Below are positions 31,768 through 44,100 of a DNA stretch of 64,000 nucleotides, piece by piece. This DNA comes from Onchidella celtica (Eukaryota > Mollusca > Gastropoda > Systellommatophora > Onchidiidae). Within the stretch, counting starts at the first letter, position 1. Each line of letters begins with the position of its first letter. Location of the stretch: positions 34,784,233 through 34,848,232 of the forward strand of contig OZ007571.1 of the NCBI GenBank assembly GCA_963931925.1. Direction: 5' to 3'. The translations under genes and the position numbers were made by a program. The notes under the pieces were generated by a model, which was not told where the DNA came from, did no database searches, and saw nothing but the letters and a program-made list of their open reading frames with translations.

Positions 31768-32510
31768 GGTTAGGTTAAACTGGCAAATATAATTCTTGGC
31801 ATAAATGAACTGAAAATACCACAGTGTGTTAGATACAGGTTAGAAACATACAGAAAACACCATTTCATGCCCAATTTCTCCTTAATAAAGGATGGGGGCA
31901 CAAAATAAACATCTTTGGGGGGGGGGGGGTGTCGAACCCCAAATATGCCACACAGTTGTGACAAGATATCTCAAAGAATTACATAAGTATCATTTTGAAA
32001 CTTAGCATCAGTGTAGAAAGTAATGCTACACAGACTTTAGACTACTTTCATGTAGATACTGTTGCTACTTTTTTTTCTATGATTTTTCAAAATCATGGAG
32101 GAAAATTTTTCCAAAATTTATGGGGATCAGGATACCAAAATTTAGCTTTACTCCAAAAGTTATGGATCAGTAACTTTAGGAATAGTCTATTGTCACCTGC
32201 ATACCATCAAGAACTACACTAGGCAAAGTTTCAAGCCAGTAGTTTAAGCAGTTTTTGAGATATCTTGTCATGACTGCAGTCGCTGTCCTGAAAATGGCAA
32301 AACTGAGAAATCTGCAAAAAAAACAGAAAATCTATGCGAAAATATACATTTGCACTCACCCTAAAAATCAAAATAAAATACTTCTTGAAGTTCTAGAACA
32401 TTGTAAAACACACAGAAATGTGCAGAATTGAATAAGTTTCATATTAGTGAAAAAACGGAAAAGGCTTGGAGAACGACTTTTTCATGCTACGGGGCCAGTT
32501 TAACCTAACC
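31768..32510. mobile_element. TTAA-flanked DNA transposon remnant with perfect terminal repeats
   Basis: 31764-31784 and 32494-32514 are perfect 21-bp inverted repeats that include flanking TTAA. Inside the TTAA the ends read GGTTAGGTTAAACTGGC. Internal inverted repeats around AGATATCTCA occur at about 31962-31976 and 32256-32268. The TTAA duplication fits piggyBac or Kolobok, and the GG terminus favours Kolobok. No transposase is present, so it is non-autonomous. Confidence 0.72.
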
Positions 32511-34038
32511 TTAATTGTACGGTAACGTCCAGTATTTCAACCTAAAACATGTTTATGAGGTAAAAATATAGCAATTGCAGCATCGTCGTACATGTAAGCC
32601 ATTGTTGGTCGCCAATCTCGTCATTTAAACACATCACCATGTCTCTGTTGGCTGTCTCTCCTTAAGACGTAATTATCAGAAAACAGGACATTTGAAGCAT
32701 TATCTTGAAAAGGAAATGTGACTGTGAGGAACGAAAGAAATGCATCACACAAGTTCACACAATGGCAAGTACAGAAAATGTCTTTTGAAATGTATACTGA
32801 AAAGATCATTTTTAGTTCAGATCCTCAAAACGTTTAAATCAACACACTTCAGGGTAACGGGAACGATTAAAACAAATAATTGATATTGATAACCAGTAAA
32901 CGGTGGACGCGAAACTATAATAATAATAATAAAACGTAATGACAGTAATGGAGGGCTTTCGTTCCTGTCGGCATTCAGCTTGTTACTGTTATCCTCACGG
33001 AAAAGACTGGATTGAAGATCTGTATCTCGAAGGCCTAAAAGGCGGATGGCCCGAGAAAAAGTTGGATATTGGCATAATGTGTTGTCTTAAAAAGGAGAGT
33101 GAAATGTCAGGAACTTGAGGCTTCTAATGTCGAATACTTTCAGGTTACAGTTTTTAATTTGCTCATGATGTTCTTAAACTGCTCCAAACTGCAATAATAA
33201 TCTGTACACACAATTACAATAGTTTGGAAACGATACACATCTTTCACATCTATCACATCGAGGTGTGAATCAGTTGACTGGGTTACTTCACTCATACAAG
33301 CAACACCCACAGGATAGGCAGTTCGTTACGAGTAAAATGGCAGATGGCAAGTCAGCTGAAACTGACATTCCTGATTTGGGGGAAGGGTCAGGCAACCTGT
33401 CATTCGACATGGATGTAGATTTAGTGCCACAAGCAGGAAGCTCTACTCAAGAGGAATCAGAGGTAGATCTAGATCTAATTTCACAAAGTCAAAATAAGAA
33501 TAACCAAGAAAGAATTCAATAATTTACTGTAACAGCAAAAACCAAGAAAAAAAAGAAAGAATATAGATTCTATATATATATACCTCCAGACAATGTTTTA
33601 TGGTACAGAGTGACTAGACCAGTATGCAACCACTTCTGTTTTCTTAAATTGAGTGTTGGACTTACGGTTGAGGTAGCAATATTTCAAGGTGATTGTGAAT
33701 GCAGGTCATCCAATGAAAATCATGCTGCAGAGCCACACCTGCACAATCAGTTGTAGAACAACAACACATGCAACTAAGTGAACATCACCCAAGCTAAACA
33801 AACCCTTCTGTGACCCTAGTGCAACCACTGACTAGACTGAAGTGCGACCACCCACATAATTTCTTCAGGAAAATGTTTTTTTTCAATTATTTCTAATTTC
33901 AAACAATTGATTGGTTCCTTTATGCCTCCCTGACAATCAAAGAAAATGCTGTCAGCTCACCAGAGCCAGTAGAGGGCCTTAACCCATACCCCGTGCGCTA
34001 CCCGTAAAGCCCGCTGCACGGTCAGTGACCTTACTCAC
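32511..34038. other. Intergenic or intronic DNA before the LINE
   Basis: It contains the interrupted frame listed separately at 33265-33756. TSD TGACCTTACTCAC of the LINE is at 34026-34038. Confidence 0.5.
33265..33756 (+). pseudogene. Interrupted frame with acidic N-terminal stretch, unknown origin
   Basis: The frame starts at 33265 and reads through an acidic, Ser/Gln-rich region, possibly starting at an inner Met (MADGKSAETDIPDLGEG). It meets one TAA at 33520-33522 and then stays open in the same frame, through a Lys-rich patch, to TAG at 33754-33756. One internal stop in 164 codons suggests a decayed gene or transposon fragment, but chance cannot be excluded. I recognise no family. Confidence 0.25.
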
Positions 34039-34052
34039 TATTATTATTATTA

Positions 34053-34750
34053 TTATTTCCTGTTGCACCCACTGGTGCTTAGGGCAGCAACAAAGGATCT
34101 CCAGCCCTGTCTGTCCTGGGCCATCTTTGCGAGAGTTCCCCATGAGTGATTGAAGGATTTCATCTCTGCCTCGATTGTTCTCCGCCAGGTTGCCTTGGGT
34201 CTGCCTCGCTTGCGCCGTCCCTCCGGTGTCCACTGAAGTGCTGTTTTGGTTATAGAATTTGCTTCCTTTCGCAGCACGTGTCCAAGCCATCTCCATCGTC
34301 TCTTCGTGATGATGTTGGCTATTTCTTCTTGCTTGCATCGCCTTAGTAGTTCCTGATTAGAAATCTTGTTTGGCCAAAAGATGCGGAGAATCCTACGAAG
34401 ACATGTGGTGTGGAAGGAAGACAACTTGGCGAGGTGACCTTCTGTCATTCGCCAACACTCTGATCCATACAGGAGTGTGGATAGGACACAGCTTTGGTAC
34501 AGTCTGATCTTGGTGTTGATGCCGTTTTGTGTCGATTTCCAGATGTTGCTCATACTTTGAAAGACAGCCCTTGCATTTCCCAGCCTACTTTGGATGTCCT
34601 CCTTTGTGCCACCCTCTGGTCTGATAATGCTACCAAGGTATTTAAATTTGTCCGTCGTGGTGAGGTTCTTGTCATCTACTTGCACTGGTGCTGGAGTGTC
34701 TACATTTAGGGTCATAATCTCTGTCTTCTTCTGGCTAATCCGAAGGCCTA
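34053..34750 (-). pseudogene. LINE ORF, C-terminal portion after frameshift
   Basis: It continues the RT of the next entry in a shifted frame: a GLRISQKKTEIM block, the KFKYLGSII motif, YGSECW, RRILRIFW, RRWRWLGHVLR and GRRKRGRPKATWRR blocks, ending just before the TAA-repeat tail. These are the standard thumb and tail motifs of this LINE type. It also resembles the fragment at 1-570, but the two differ in sequence and probably belong to different families. Confidence 0.88.
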
Positions 34751-37138
34751 CTGTAGTCTCTGCGTCTTATCTTGCATGTGTTGGTGACTATGTGACAATA
34801 GCGCAAGGTCATCCGCAAAGTCCAAATCCTCTAGGTTGTCGAAGAGTGTCCATCTGATGCCTCTTGGTGCATCCTCTGTAGTTTTCCGCATAATCCAGTC
34901 GATTACGAGGTTAAACAAAATTGTTGACATCACACATCCTTGCCGTACACCAGTTTTCACTTCAAAGGATGCATCACTGTTTCCGACACTGCAACTGAAG
35001 TTCTTGTAAAAGCTTTTGATGAGTTCAACAAGCTTGCTGGGAATCCCATAGTGCCGAAGAATGCGCCATATACTCTCTCTGTGGATGCTGTCGAAGGCCT
35101 TTTCGAAGTCAACGAAGTTCACATAGAGCTGCCTTTGCCATTCTGAACACTGTTCTATGATGTTTCGGAGTGTGAAGATCTGGTCAATGCATCCTTTCCC
35201 CTTTCGGAATCCGGCCTGTTCCTTTCTCAGTGTCTTGTCCACAGCATCTGACATACGTTGCACAATGATCTTGGCAAGGATTTTGCTGGGTATAGAAAGG
35301 AGAGTGATACCACGCCAGTTGTTGCAATCGCTGAGTGCTCCTTTCTTGGGTATTTTCACTATTCTGCCTTCATTCCAGCTCTTTGGTACTGCTTCTGCTT
35401 CCCAGATAGCTGTGAACAGTGGCTGAAGGATGGTGGCTGACTGATCCGGATCTGCTTTGAACAGTTCTGCAGTCAAGTTGTCTTTTCCTGGGGCTTTGCT
35501 GTTTTTTAGGCTCTTTATTGCTGCCACTATCTCTTCTTTCTTTGGTGGATCTATGTTGATGTCAAGGTCTTCAGCAGCATCTTGTATTATTATTCTATCT
35601 TCAGGTGGTGGCCGGTTTAGTAATTCCTGAAAGTGCTCTGTCCAGCGTGTATCCTGTTCTCGTTCTGTAGTCAGTAGTTTCCCATTCTTGTCTTTGATTG
35701 GAACACTTGGTCTTCCACCGTACTTGCCACAAATGCGCTTAGTGATCTTGTGGAGCTTACCCTGTTCTCCTCTTGCTGCTGCCTCCTCCGCATCTGCCGC
35801 TAGCTGTTCCATGGCTTCTCGTTTATCTTTCTTTACTAGTCTCTTCACTTTCTTATTTAACTCTGTGTAGCTATGTTGGTACCTCTCTTTCAGCCTTTCC
35901 GATTTCACTTGTAGGAGTTTCTTTTTCATGACTTTCCTCTCCTCGATCACATCCCATGTTCTTTGTTGGATCCACTCCTTGCTTTTCCCTTTCTCATTAA
36001 ATCCAAGGCAGGCTACACTGCTCTCTGTGTACACTGTAGTTACTCTTTTCCACTCTGAATCGATTCCTCTTTCATTAGGGTTGTTCTTATCAGACTCTCG
36101 TAGAGCCTGGAATCGGTTCTTGACTTGTATGTTGAAGGCATTTCTAACACTTGCATCTCTCAGTTTCTGAATATTAAGGTGTCTTTGCTTTGATGTCTTG
36201 ATTCCGGTCTTGTTCAGTTTAATTTTGATAAGTGCTGCCACTAGATGGTGGTCGCTGGCTACGTCAGCTCCTCTTTTCACTTTCACATCTAGAAGGGATC
36301 GTCTCCACATACCGTTGATCATCAAATGGTCTATTTGGTTCTTGTCTCTTCCATTTGGAGAATTCCATGTGAGTTTGTGAATTTCTCTGTGTGTGAAAAG
36401 GGTCCCTCCGATGACTAAGTTGTTCAAGGCACAAAAATCCACAAGCCTTTCTCCATTGTCATTCCTTGTTCCAGTTCCATGTTTTCCCATTACTCTTTCA
36501 TAATTTATATCATCTTTACCTACCTTAGCATTGAGGTCTCCCATGACAATGATGAGATCATGCCGTGGCGTCATGTCCATTTCCCCCTGGAGTTGTTCAT
36601 AAAAGTCGTCTTTGTCTGTGTTGTCGTTTTCGTTGGTTGGTGCATAACATTGGATGACAGTGATGTTTGTGTGTCGTCCTTTCATCCTCATCCTCATCAG
36701 TCTGCTATTGACTGGTTTCCACTCCAACAAGCATTTGTCCAGTCCTTTCTTTAGGATGATGGCTACTCCTTCATGATGTTGGTCATCCTCTCTTCCAGAG
36801 TAGAGAACGGTTTCTCCAGTGGATGTTTTGATCCTTCCAGATCCAGTCCATCTGCTCTCACTTACACCCAGGATGTGTAGGTTGTAGCGCCTCATCTCTG
36901 ATGTTACTTGTGCTAACTTACCCGATTCATACATTGTTCTAACATTCCAGTATCCAATCCTGGTCTTGGTTTTGGCGGTGTTCAGTTCCTCCTTCATCCT
37001 GCTAGCAGTTTCCTTTCGGCTTTCACTACTTGCATTCATACGAGTCGCGAGGTACTCAGAAGGTCCATCACATCTAGAACGTTGGTTTTTCCATGTTGCT
37101 GTTTCCGTAACGATTTTTGTTTCTCCAAGTAAGGTCAC
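34751..37138 (-). pseudogene. LINE ORF: AP endonuclease and RT, truncated by frameshift
   Basis: 796 codons from an ATG near the element's 5' end. The AP endonuclease (about 55-310) has GYWNVRTMYESGK, SESRW, VMGDLNAKVG, NQIDHLMI and SDHHLV motifs. RT follows from about 520, with RKGKGCIDQIF, motif A NFVDFEKAFDSIHR, GVRQGC and the catalytic FADD box near 776. The frame stops at TAG around 34748 just after FADD. Compared with related proteins several residues seem to be missing at this point, so a small frameshifting deletion is likely. No separate ORF1 is seen. Confidence 0.9.
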
Positions 37139-37217
37139 CCCAACAAGGATTTCAGGGTAGGGTTGTTAGCCCTACGCCCAACCCCCGAACCTGGAGGGCC
37201 GGTCTGACCTTACTCAC

Positions 37218-38195
37218 GGAGAATCTTTATCTGGGGTCACTGACCCATGCCGCTATGCGATGACCACAAACGCTGCCCACATGGTTCGGTTTTTATTGAT
37301 CGGTATGAAAACATTCGCTGCTATGCCTCATCACGCTTGATAATGAATTAACCAGCAAAATCTTAGTCTGTCAGTCTCAAACCAATGATCTGACTTATGA
37401 TTCCAAACTGACAGCTGTAGTTTTCGTGAGAACAAAGCATGAAAACTAGTCACGCCCTCCTAAGCCCTACACAAATGGTTTCATCCTGATTGTAATAAAC
37501 CGATGTGGGCATTTGGGGCAAAGATTATTTCAGAGCTTGTTTCTGATTGGTTCTTAGATACAGACAACTCCAGATGGTGGTCAGCTTATGAGAAAATGAG
37601 ATAATATTGCAAATTTGTTGAGCAACAGTTCGCATGTCGATGTTACATCTTTTGAAAGTGTGGGGAGAGCCTTTGAAAGCTTAGTCTTTGTGATTCCGAC
37701 CAGTGGTTCACTGGTTAACATGTCCATGTCACAATGTGTTTGATTTAGAAGAGATACGGTGAACAATAACACGGTGGTTACGTCTCAAAAAGGTCAGTGA
37801 CCTGATGCGTGAAAATACGGCTTGCACGTGGCGCGGTCAGCTTGACCTTCCCGACTTTTGCGGCGTGAGCGCTTGCGAGTAAATACCGACAATTGCCGCC
37901 CCCTCGCAGGGTGAGGGTTAAGATCAATTCCAGTAGCTCGTCTTTTAGTACACTTACCTGAGTTTGTAAAAAACTTGCTTCCCCTTTTTGAAATCTTCAG
38001 TCACACAAAATATCTAGAAAATAAGCAGGGATCAGCCATCTCATGACAAAAGTGATTTATTTAAAACGAAAGAGCACAAAAATCATGATTTGGGCATACT
38101 TTGTTACAGTGACTTAAGTGCCTTGCTCTGGACCTTTTCAGGTGACTTTATTTTCTGGAGAAATTAAACCTGCCACAACTGATGAACTTGTTGGC
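37218..38195. other. Region upstream of the GTF3C3 start
   Basis: A candidate acceptor TTTTCAG ends at 38141. In the GTF3C3 frame a stop lies at 38115-38117, so if transcription starts locally the ATG at 38196 is the first in-frame Met. A 5' UTR exon may begin at 38142. Confidence 0.5.
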
Positions 38196-41100
38196 ATGCT
38201 AAAACAGGCTGGAACAGAACTTACAGTGAAGTATATTACAGGTAGGCTTTGTTGACATGCCTTTTTCAGTATATCATTCAGTCCTAAATTGTATGTTTTT
38301 AATTAACCGAAATCCTGGGCAAGGTCACTTTTGTATGATCCGCCTGCACACCAGGAAACATGCAGGGTGCCAGGAGCACTCCACATTTTACAACCATCAT
38401 CCTGCAATAGGCTGTTTTTGTGCATAGCATCTCATGTTCATTTATTATATGTATGGTTGCTCCAACTTACTGTTTTCTCATGCTCAATGCGCTTGTTTGT
38501 CTATCCTGTGATCCCTACTATAATAATCTAGGACAATGGTATTATCGATTATGCCTGTTACGATGAAATGTTATAACTATTCATCACACTTATGTAACAG
38601 CGGTGATGGTCAGAAGTTTGATCTGGAAAAGTCCTTAAGAAGCTGGTCATCATTTTTATGTGAAATGGTGAATAGAGGGTACTTGTTTATTTGATAAGCT
38701 GCTCTGGCACAATAATCATTTACAGTGTAATACCAGAGAAAATTCTGTGTATGAGGAAATCTGTCAGTAGCTTTTTTATCGGAGAAGAAAATTACCAATT
38801 TTGTTGCTGGTCGTGCCTTCGTTTCATGAGGAAATTATAGAGATGTTCTATTGCTTCGATTCAACTGCTTTAAATATTAAATCAAGTGCCAGAGTCATTT
38901 CTGAAAGAAGGTTATACTTAAAGTATAAAATGGAAGTTCGACTTTGTGACAGTGGAGGTTGGAAAAATGAATATCATGATAGTTTATACAAGTTAAGGGC
39001 CTGGGTTAAAAAATAATTTGTATACTTACTTGCCCACATAACTTATAGACAACAAATGTGCAGACCTCATGGGAAAGGGGCTAAAACATATTTTGAATGG
39101 TGTGTAAGTTAATGCAGAAAATTCTTTATTTTGATGAACCACTATTTGCTTCATTATTCACGAGCCACCATTTTCTGTTTTATTGATGGCCACTATTTAA
39201 CAGTGAAACTTGTCTCACTGCATCTTGTCACAAGTGCATTATCTAGATATGTAAGGGTCTCAGTGTTTCTTCAGCCATCTTTATTTTGTTGCATACTAGA
39301 GTAAGCATGATCCCATGTTCAAAATGACCTGACTGACCAAGCAGCTAAGCTTAACTGCAACACTCGCGTGAGTGGCCGATCCGGTCACTGATAATCTCTG
39401 CACTTGTCATTGCAAGTGAACAAGGGTTTAGGAAATAATTGACTTCATATGTTTATATATCATTATGTTTGTTTCCCTAGCAGGTTGATGAAGATAGTTT
39501 GTATTTGAATAGAAATTAGATGTGTAGGTTGTAAATGATCTAGTGAGTTTGAGCATGTGATCATAGTCTTTATCCTCTATTTTTCAGGTGAAATAAGCTT
39601 TGAGGACTTCTGTGCAGAGCTGGAGAAAACAAAACCTAAAACAAAGCAGAACCTGCCTTCACACCAGCCTGCTTCATCTACCTCTACAACAACTTCCTCA
39701 GCTTCTAATTTGGTTGCATTTGAAAAACTCTTTGGAGATAGCGCTGATGGAGGGGAGGAAGACGAAGAGGAGGAAGATGACAATGAGGATGAAGAAGAAG
39801 AGGAGGATGCTGATGATAGTGAATTTATAGATGCTGGAGAACTTTCAGACAAAAGAGATGAAGACTGGGTGCCCGATGAAAAAGTTGTGAATTCGAGAAA
39901 AGAAATGGATAAAGGTGATCATAAATTTTTAGTGTCACTCCCATGTAAAAGTCAAGGATATTGTTAGTAATGCATACTGGTTCAATCAAATTCAATTTGA
40001 TCTATCTTCCTAGACATTTGTCTTATGGTTTTTGTAATTAGAAATCTGTTGGATGATGTGGGTGCCTTTTGTGCAAAAGTGTGTTTTCTGGTATGTGTGA
40101 AAAGTCTGTGCTGTGAAGAATACCAATATTGATAGTTGAATCACATACAGAAGTTTTCATTGAATTGTGTCATACGTCAAGTTTTTAAGGCCTTATTTGA
40201 AGGTTTTAGTCATGTTGTCAGTAGGTTAAATGTACACTCGATATTTCATAAAACCATAAAATCACATCTTTCATGGTGCTACAGTAGATAAACTGTAAAA
40301 TTGTGCTTAACTGTGATTTATTTCAGTTATTTATTTTATTTGCACTCTATTAGGGCCATTCAATTGCAACGTGGAGTCAAAAGTTATTTTAAAAAAACTA
40401 AAAGGCTGCAATAAGTTGGCAGTAAGAACTACAAATGTGATGGAAATTTAACCAATTCATGCATGTTCCTCCACAAAATTAATATAGTGTAATATGGTTT
40501 TTCTTTCAACAGGAAAAAAAGGAAAAAGAAAACCTGCTGATGGGTCCAAGAAACTCAAAGATGCAGGAGAAGGGAAGAAACCAAAAGTTAGGGTGTGGAA
40601 ACTTGTTTTCTTCATACGAATCATATCTGAAAATCAATACTTGTTTTGTCGTATTTGATCATTGAGATATATCCATAAAAATGTCAGCTATGCTGTTAGG
40701 GGATTCAGGACTTGGTCTATGAAGTAGATTTTGGTACAGTGCAATTCTTATATCTCGACATCAGTGGGACCGTCTGACTTGTGTCGAGTAAAGAGAAAGT
40801 CGAAATAGCAGATTAGTGATGGAAGAGAGAAAAAAGGTCTGTGTGTGTGGGGGGGGGGGGAAGGGAAGGTCAAACATCACCATTATGGGAGAAGTGTCCA
40901 ATAAATAATGCAATTACATGTATGTCCCTTTTTCTTTTAATTATTGGCATACTGTCACCCGTTCCTCCAATATCCTTGTTGTGTGGAGCAGTTGTGTGGC
41001 AAAGATTTGCCGACATCAGTGAAATGCTGTGGCTATACATCAAATGCACAGTGTTTTACTATTTCTTTTTAACCTCGATCCTGACTGTTTCTTCAGAAGA

Positions 41101-44100
41101 AGTGATGATACCGATGTACATACAGTACGGCAGTTAGCAAAGAGATCTAGGTCAAAGCCTATATCAACGAGGCACGACTGTTTTGTGAAAGAAACAAAAT
41201 TACTCAGTCTGTAGTACTCTGTTCTTTTACTGCTGTGCGCTTATGCATGGCACTCCACAGTCACGTTACTGAAGCCAAGGGTCATCCTCTGTATCCACAC
41301 ACCCCCTCCCCGCCAGCACCGGAAAAAGAAATAATGAGGTCTTATGTGCTGGAGTTGCGTGGGCATTTTCGGTAGCACAGTAGTAGATCTGAAGCACCTG
41401 TGCTCCGGGCGGGGAAAGAATTAATGTGTCGATATAAGAGGAAAGAATGGGATAACACGTCGAGTTACGGGGAAATACTTAGCAGCATTAAAGAAGGAAT
41501 AGGTTGGGACTTATTCAGATGAAACTTTTATGTATTCTACTGATAGTAGATGAGTAAATATATTTTTCTGGATTATTTCATATCAGAAAAAGAGGAGAAA
41601 ACTGTTTGATCTACCTAAGCATCTGACAGGGGCAAATGGCAAAGCAGTGCTTCTTCATGCTCAAGGCAAAACAGATGAGGCAGTGCTTCTATTCTATGAC
41701 ATTATCAACAAAGGTAGGATTGATTTTGATTTTACTCAATTCAGATGTGGGTGCCAAATGTCCAGTTGTGCAGGTGCGCATTTCCATCCCACCCGTTTTG
41801 ACTGAGCATTTGACTGACTCATATTAATTGTACCGGAATAAATAGTAGTGCGTAGGGGCTTTAAGGAATAATGATTGATAATTGATGGAGTTTTGAACTT
41901 TGAAACTTTTAGATTATTCATTGTTCTGGCTAAATGTTCTTGGAAAATTATTGTTTATGGAAATGTTAGCAGGGAGCATAATTGGCACTAACCCTGACAC
42001 CACCGAAGGAATTTTGTTTTATTAAATTAGTGTACTTAAATGTGCAGCTACATATCGATGGAAATTGAGCTCATAATAATAATGGTTTCATTATTGATTG
42101 AAATTAAAATTTTCAAAACTCATTTTCAAGTTGATTTATTTGCATGTAAATAATACTCACAGTGTGTCTTGCATTTTCTGACAGCACCTAAAGCAGCCGC
42201 TCCGTATCAAGCCTTGGGCAGCATTCATGAAGAAAAAGGCAACTTAAAAGAAGCTCTTAAGGTATTGTTATTACTTCACTTTACTGTTAAATTTTGATAT
42301 CTGAGAAAGATGCCTTTGCAGTCTACTATGGCGTTTTCATAACTGTGCTTCAAATCGTGTTAGTCATTCATGTCTCTCTGTCAAAAGCCTCAACTTCTAA
42401 CGGATCGCAGTCATTTTTTTTTCATGTCATTCATAGGACATCATATGCAGAGTCTTCTTGTGTAAAGAGTTTCTGAATTCTTTTTTCAAACAAGTATGTC
42501 ATAATCCTATTATCAGTTTCTTATATTTCCTAAAAATTCTGTTATGTTCATTTATTTTAATTTTATACTGGTACTTTTTCTTCCCCCCAGTTTTTTATGG
42601 TGGCAGCAAATCTTCGTGGTCCACATGCAACAGAGTGGATGGAGTTGGTGGATATGTGTTTTAAACTGAATGAAGAAAAGTTGGCAATGACTTGCTATTC
42701 AAAAGGTGAATAAACATTTGAAGTCATTACCTGCTTTGTTAAACTAATGCTGCAGTTACAGAGTGCAACTTCTTCAGCGTCCACAGGAATAGATTATTAA
42801 TTGTAATGAATGCCATATGTCCATAGTTGCCATTAAATTTGACTAATGTTGACTTCATTGCATATTAGTATCTGATATCCCATGTTTTTCACTCAAAAGT
42901 AATTTCTAAGCAATATGAGCACTTAAAAAGTCTTGCTTATTCCTTTCAAAATCTTACTTACAGCATTAGCGGTGTGACAGTGCAGAATAAACAGCTAAAC
43001 AGCTTAGGGCTAAAATGTGATTATTTACAGATATGATCCTCAATGATAAGTGTGTCTGTGTTTCTATATTTCTATTGAACATTTCATTTGTTTGGATGAT
43101 GAAATCTGTAAAAGTTACATAACTATATAAGATTACTTATACTACTCATACAGTAGTATACCTCCGTACAGCATGTCAGTATTGAAGATTATCTTGGACC
43201 AATTTTTGCTCTCATCAAGTTTTTAAAACAGTGTTTATTATTTACCATACTTTTTGTTCAGCTTTGAAGACAGCCAAGAGCAATCAAGAAAAAATAGCAA
43301 TCCTTTCCAGGAAAAGTGATTATTTTGAATCAGTCCAGTTGCCAGTGAAAGCCTTACAGTGCAAGGAGCAGATGATGACTTTCATGGACAAAAACAATCC
43401 TAGCAGCATTCTTTCCCTTGCCAGAAGTCTTGTCAATGTGGGTACTGTATGAGAGATGGAAATAACACCATAATATATTAGAGATAAAACTATGTGATGC
43501 AAAGGAACCAACCGATGGGGAAAAAACAAAAGTGATTCCTTATTTCTCGTCGTCATGGCAGCACTTATTTAAAAAAAAGAAATATAATTAGGGAAATGTA
43601 TGTAAAATTTTTACACTAAATTTTTTACTTTTTTAAATCTGTGAAATGACTGACATTATTTCAGATCCTACTTCGGTTGTAGAATGAGTGTATTTTCAAA
43701 TTCATTCATCCATCCATCCATCCAACCATCCACCCACCCATTCATTCATTCATTCATTCATTCATTTATTCATTCATTCATTCATTCATTCATTCATTCA
43801 GATCTATTCAATCATTTCATATTTTGTCCACAGGACTACATGGAATTCAAAGAAGAAAATGGAGCTATCTCAGTATTGCAGTACATTCATAAAGAACTTC
43901 CAAATTACATTGATTCAGTAGGTAATGTAAATTATCTCATTATCAGTATTCAGCAGTAACTGTTTCCTTGTGCAATATGAATTTCAGCAAAAATGAATGT
44001 AGAACAGGGCAAGTGTTTATTAGCATGCTTTTGGGTCAAATTGCAAAGTAGAACATTGTCTTTAACTTTTAATACTATTATCAGCAGTTTTCCCTACAAT

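Larger units (their letters stand above)
34039..37204 (-). mobile_element. Near full-length APE-type LINE with 13-bp TSD
   Basis: TGACCTTACTCAC at 34026-34038 and 37205-37217 is the target-site duplication. The element reads on the minus strand from 37204 and ends in a (TAA)n-type simple-repeat tail at 34039-34058, as in RTE-like LINEs. It is about 3.17 kb and encodes one endonuclease/RT protein, broken by a frameshift. It lies antisense to both neighbouring genes. Confidence 0.9.

Noticed and set aside
39577-39852. Ser-rich minus-strand frame
   Set aside because: Antisense of the acidic GAG/GAT tract of GTF3C3 exon 2.
40735-41480. Possible pogo-like ends (CAGTGCAATTCTTATATCTCG and TCGA motifs at both sides)
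   Set aside because: The right end does not pair well with the left, and no TA duplication could be fixed.
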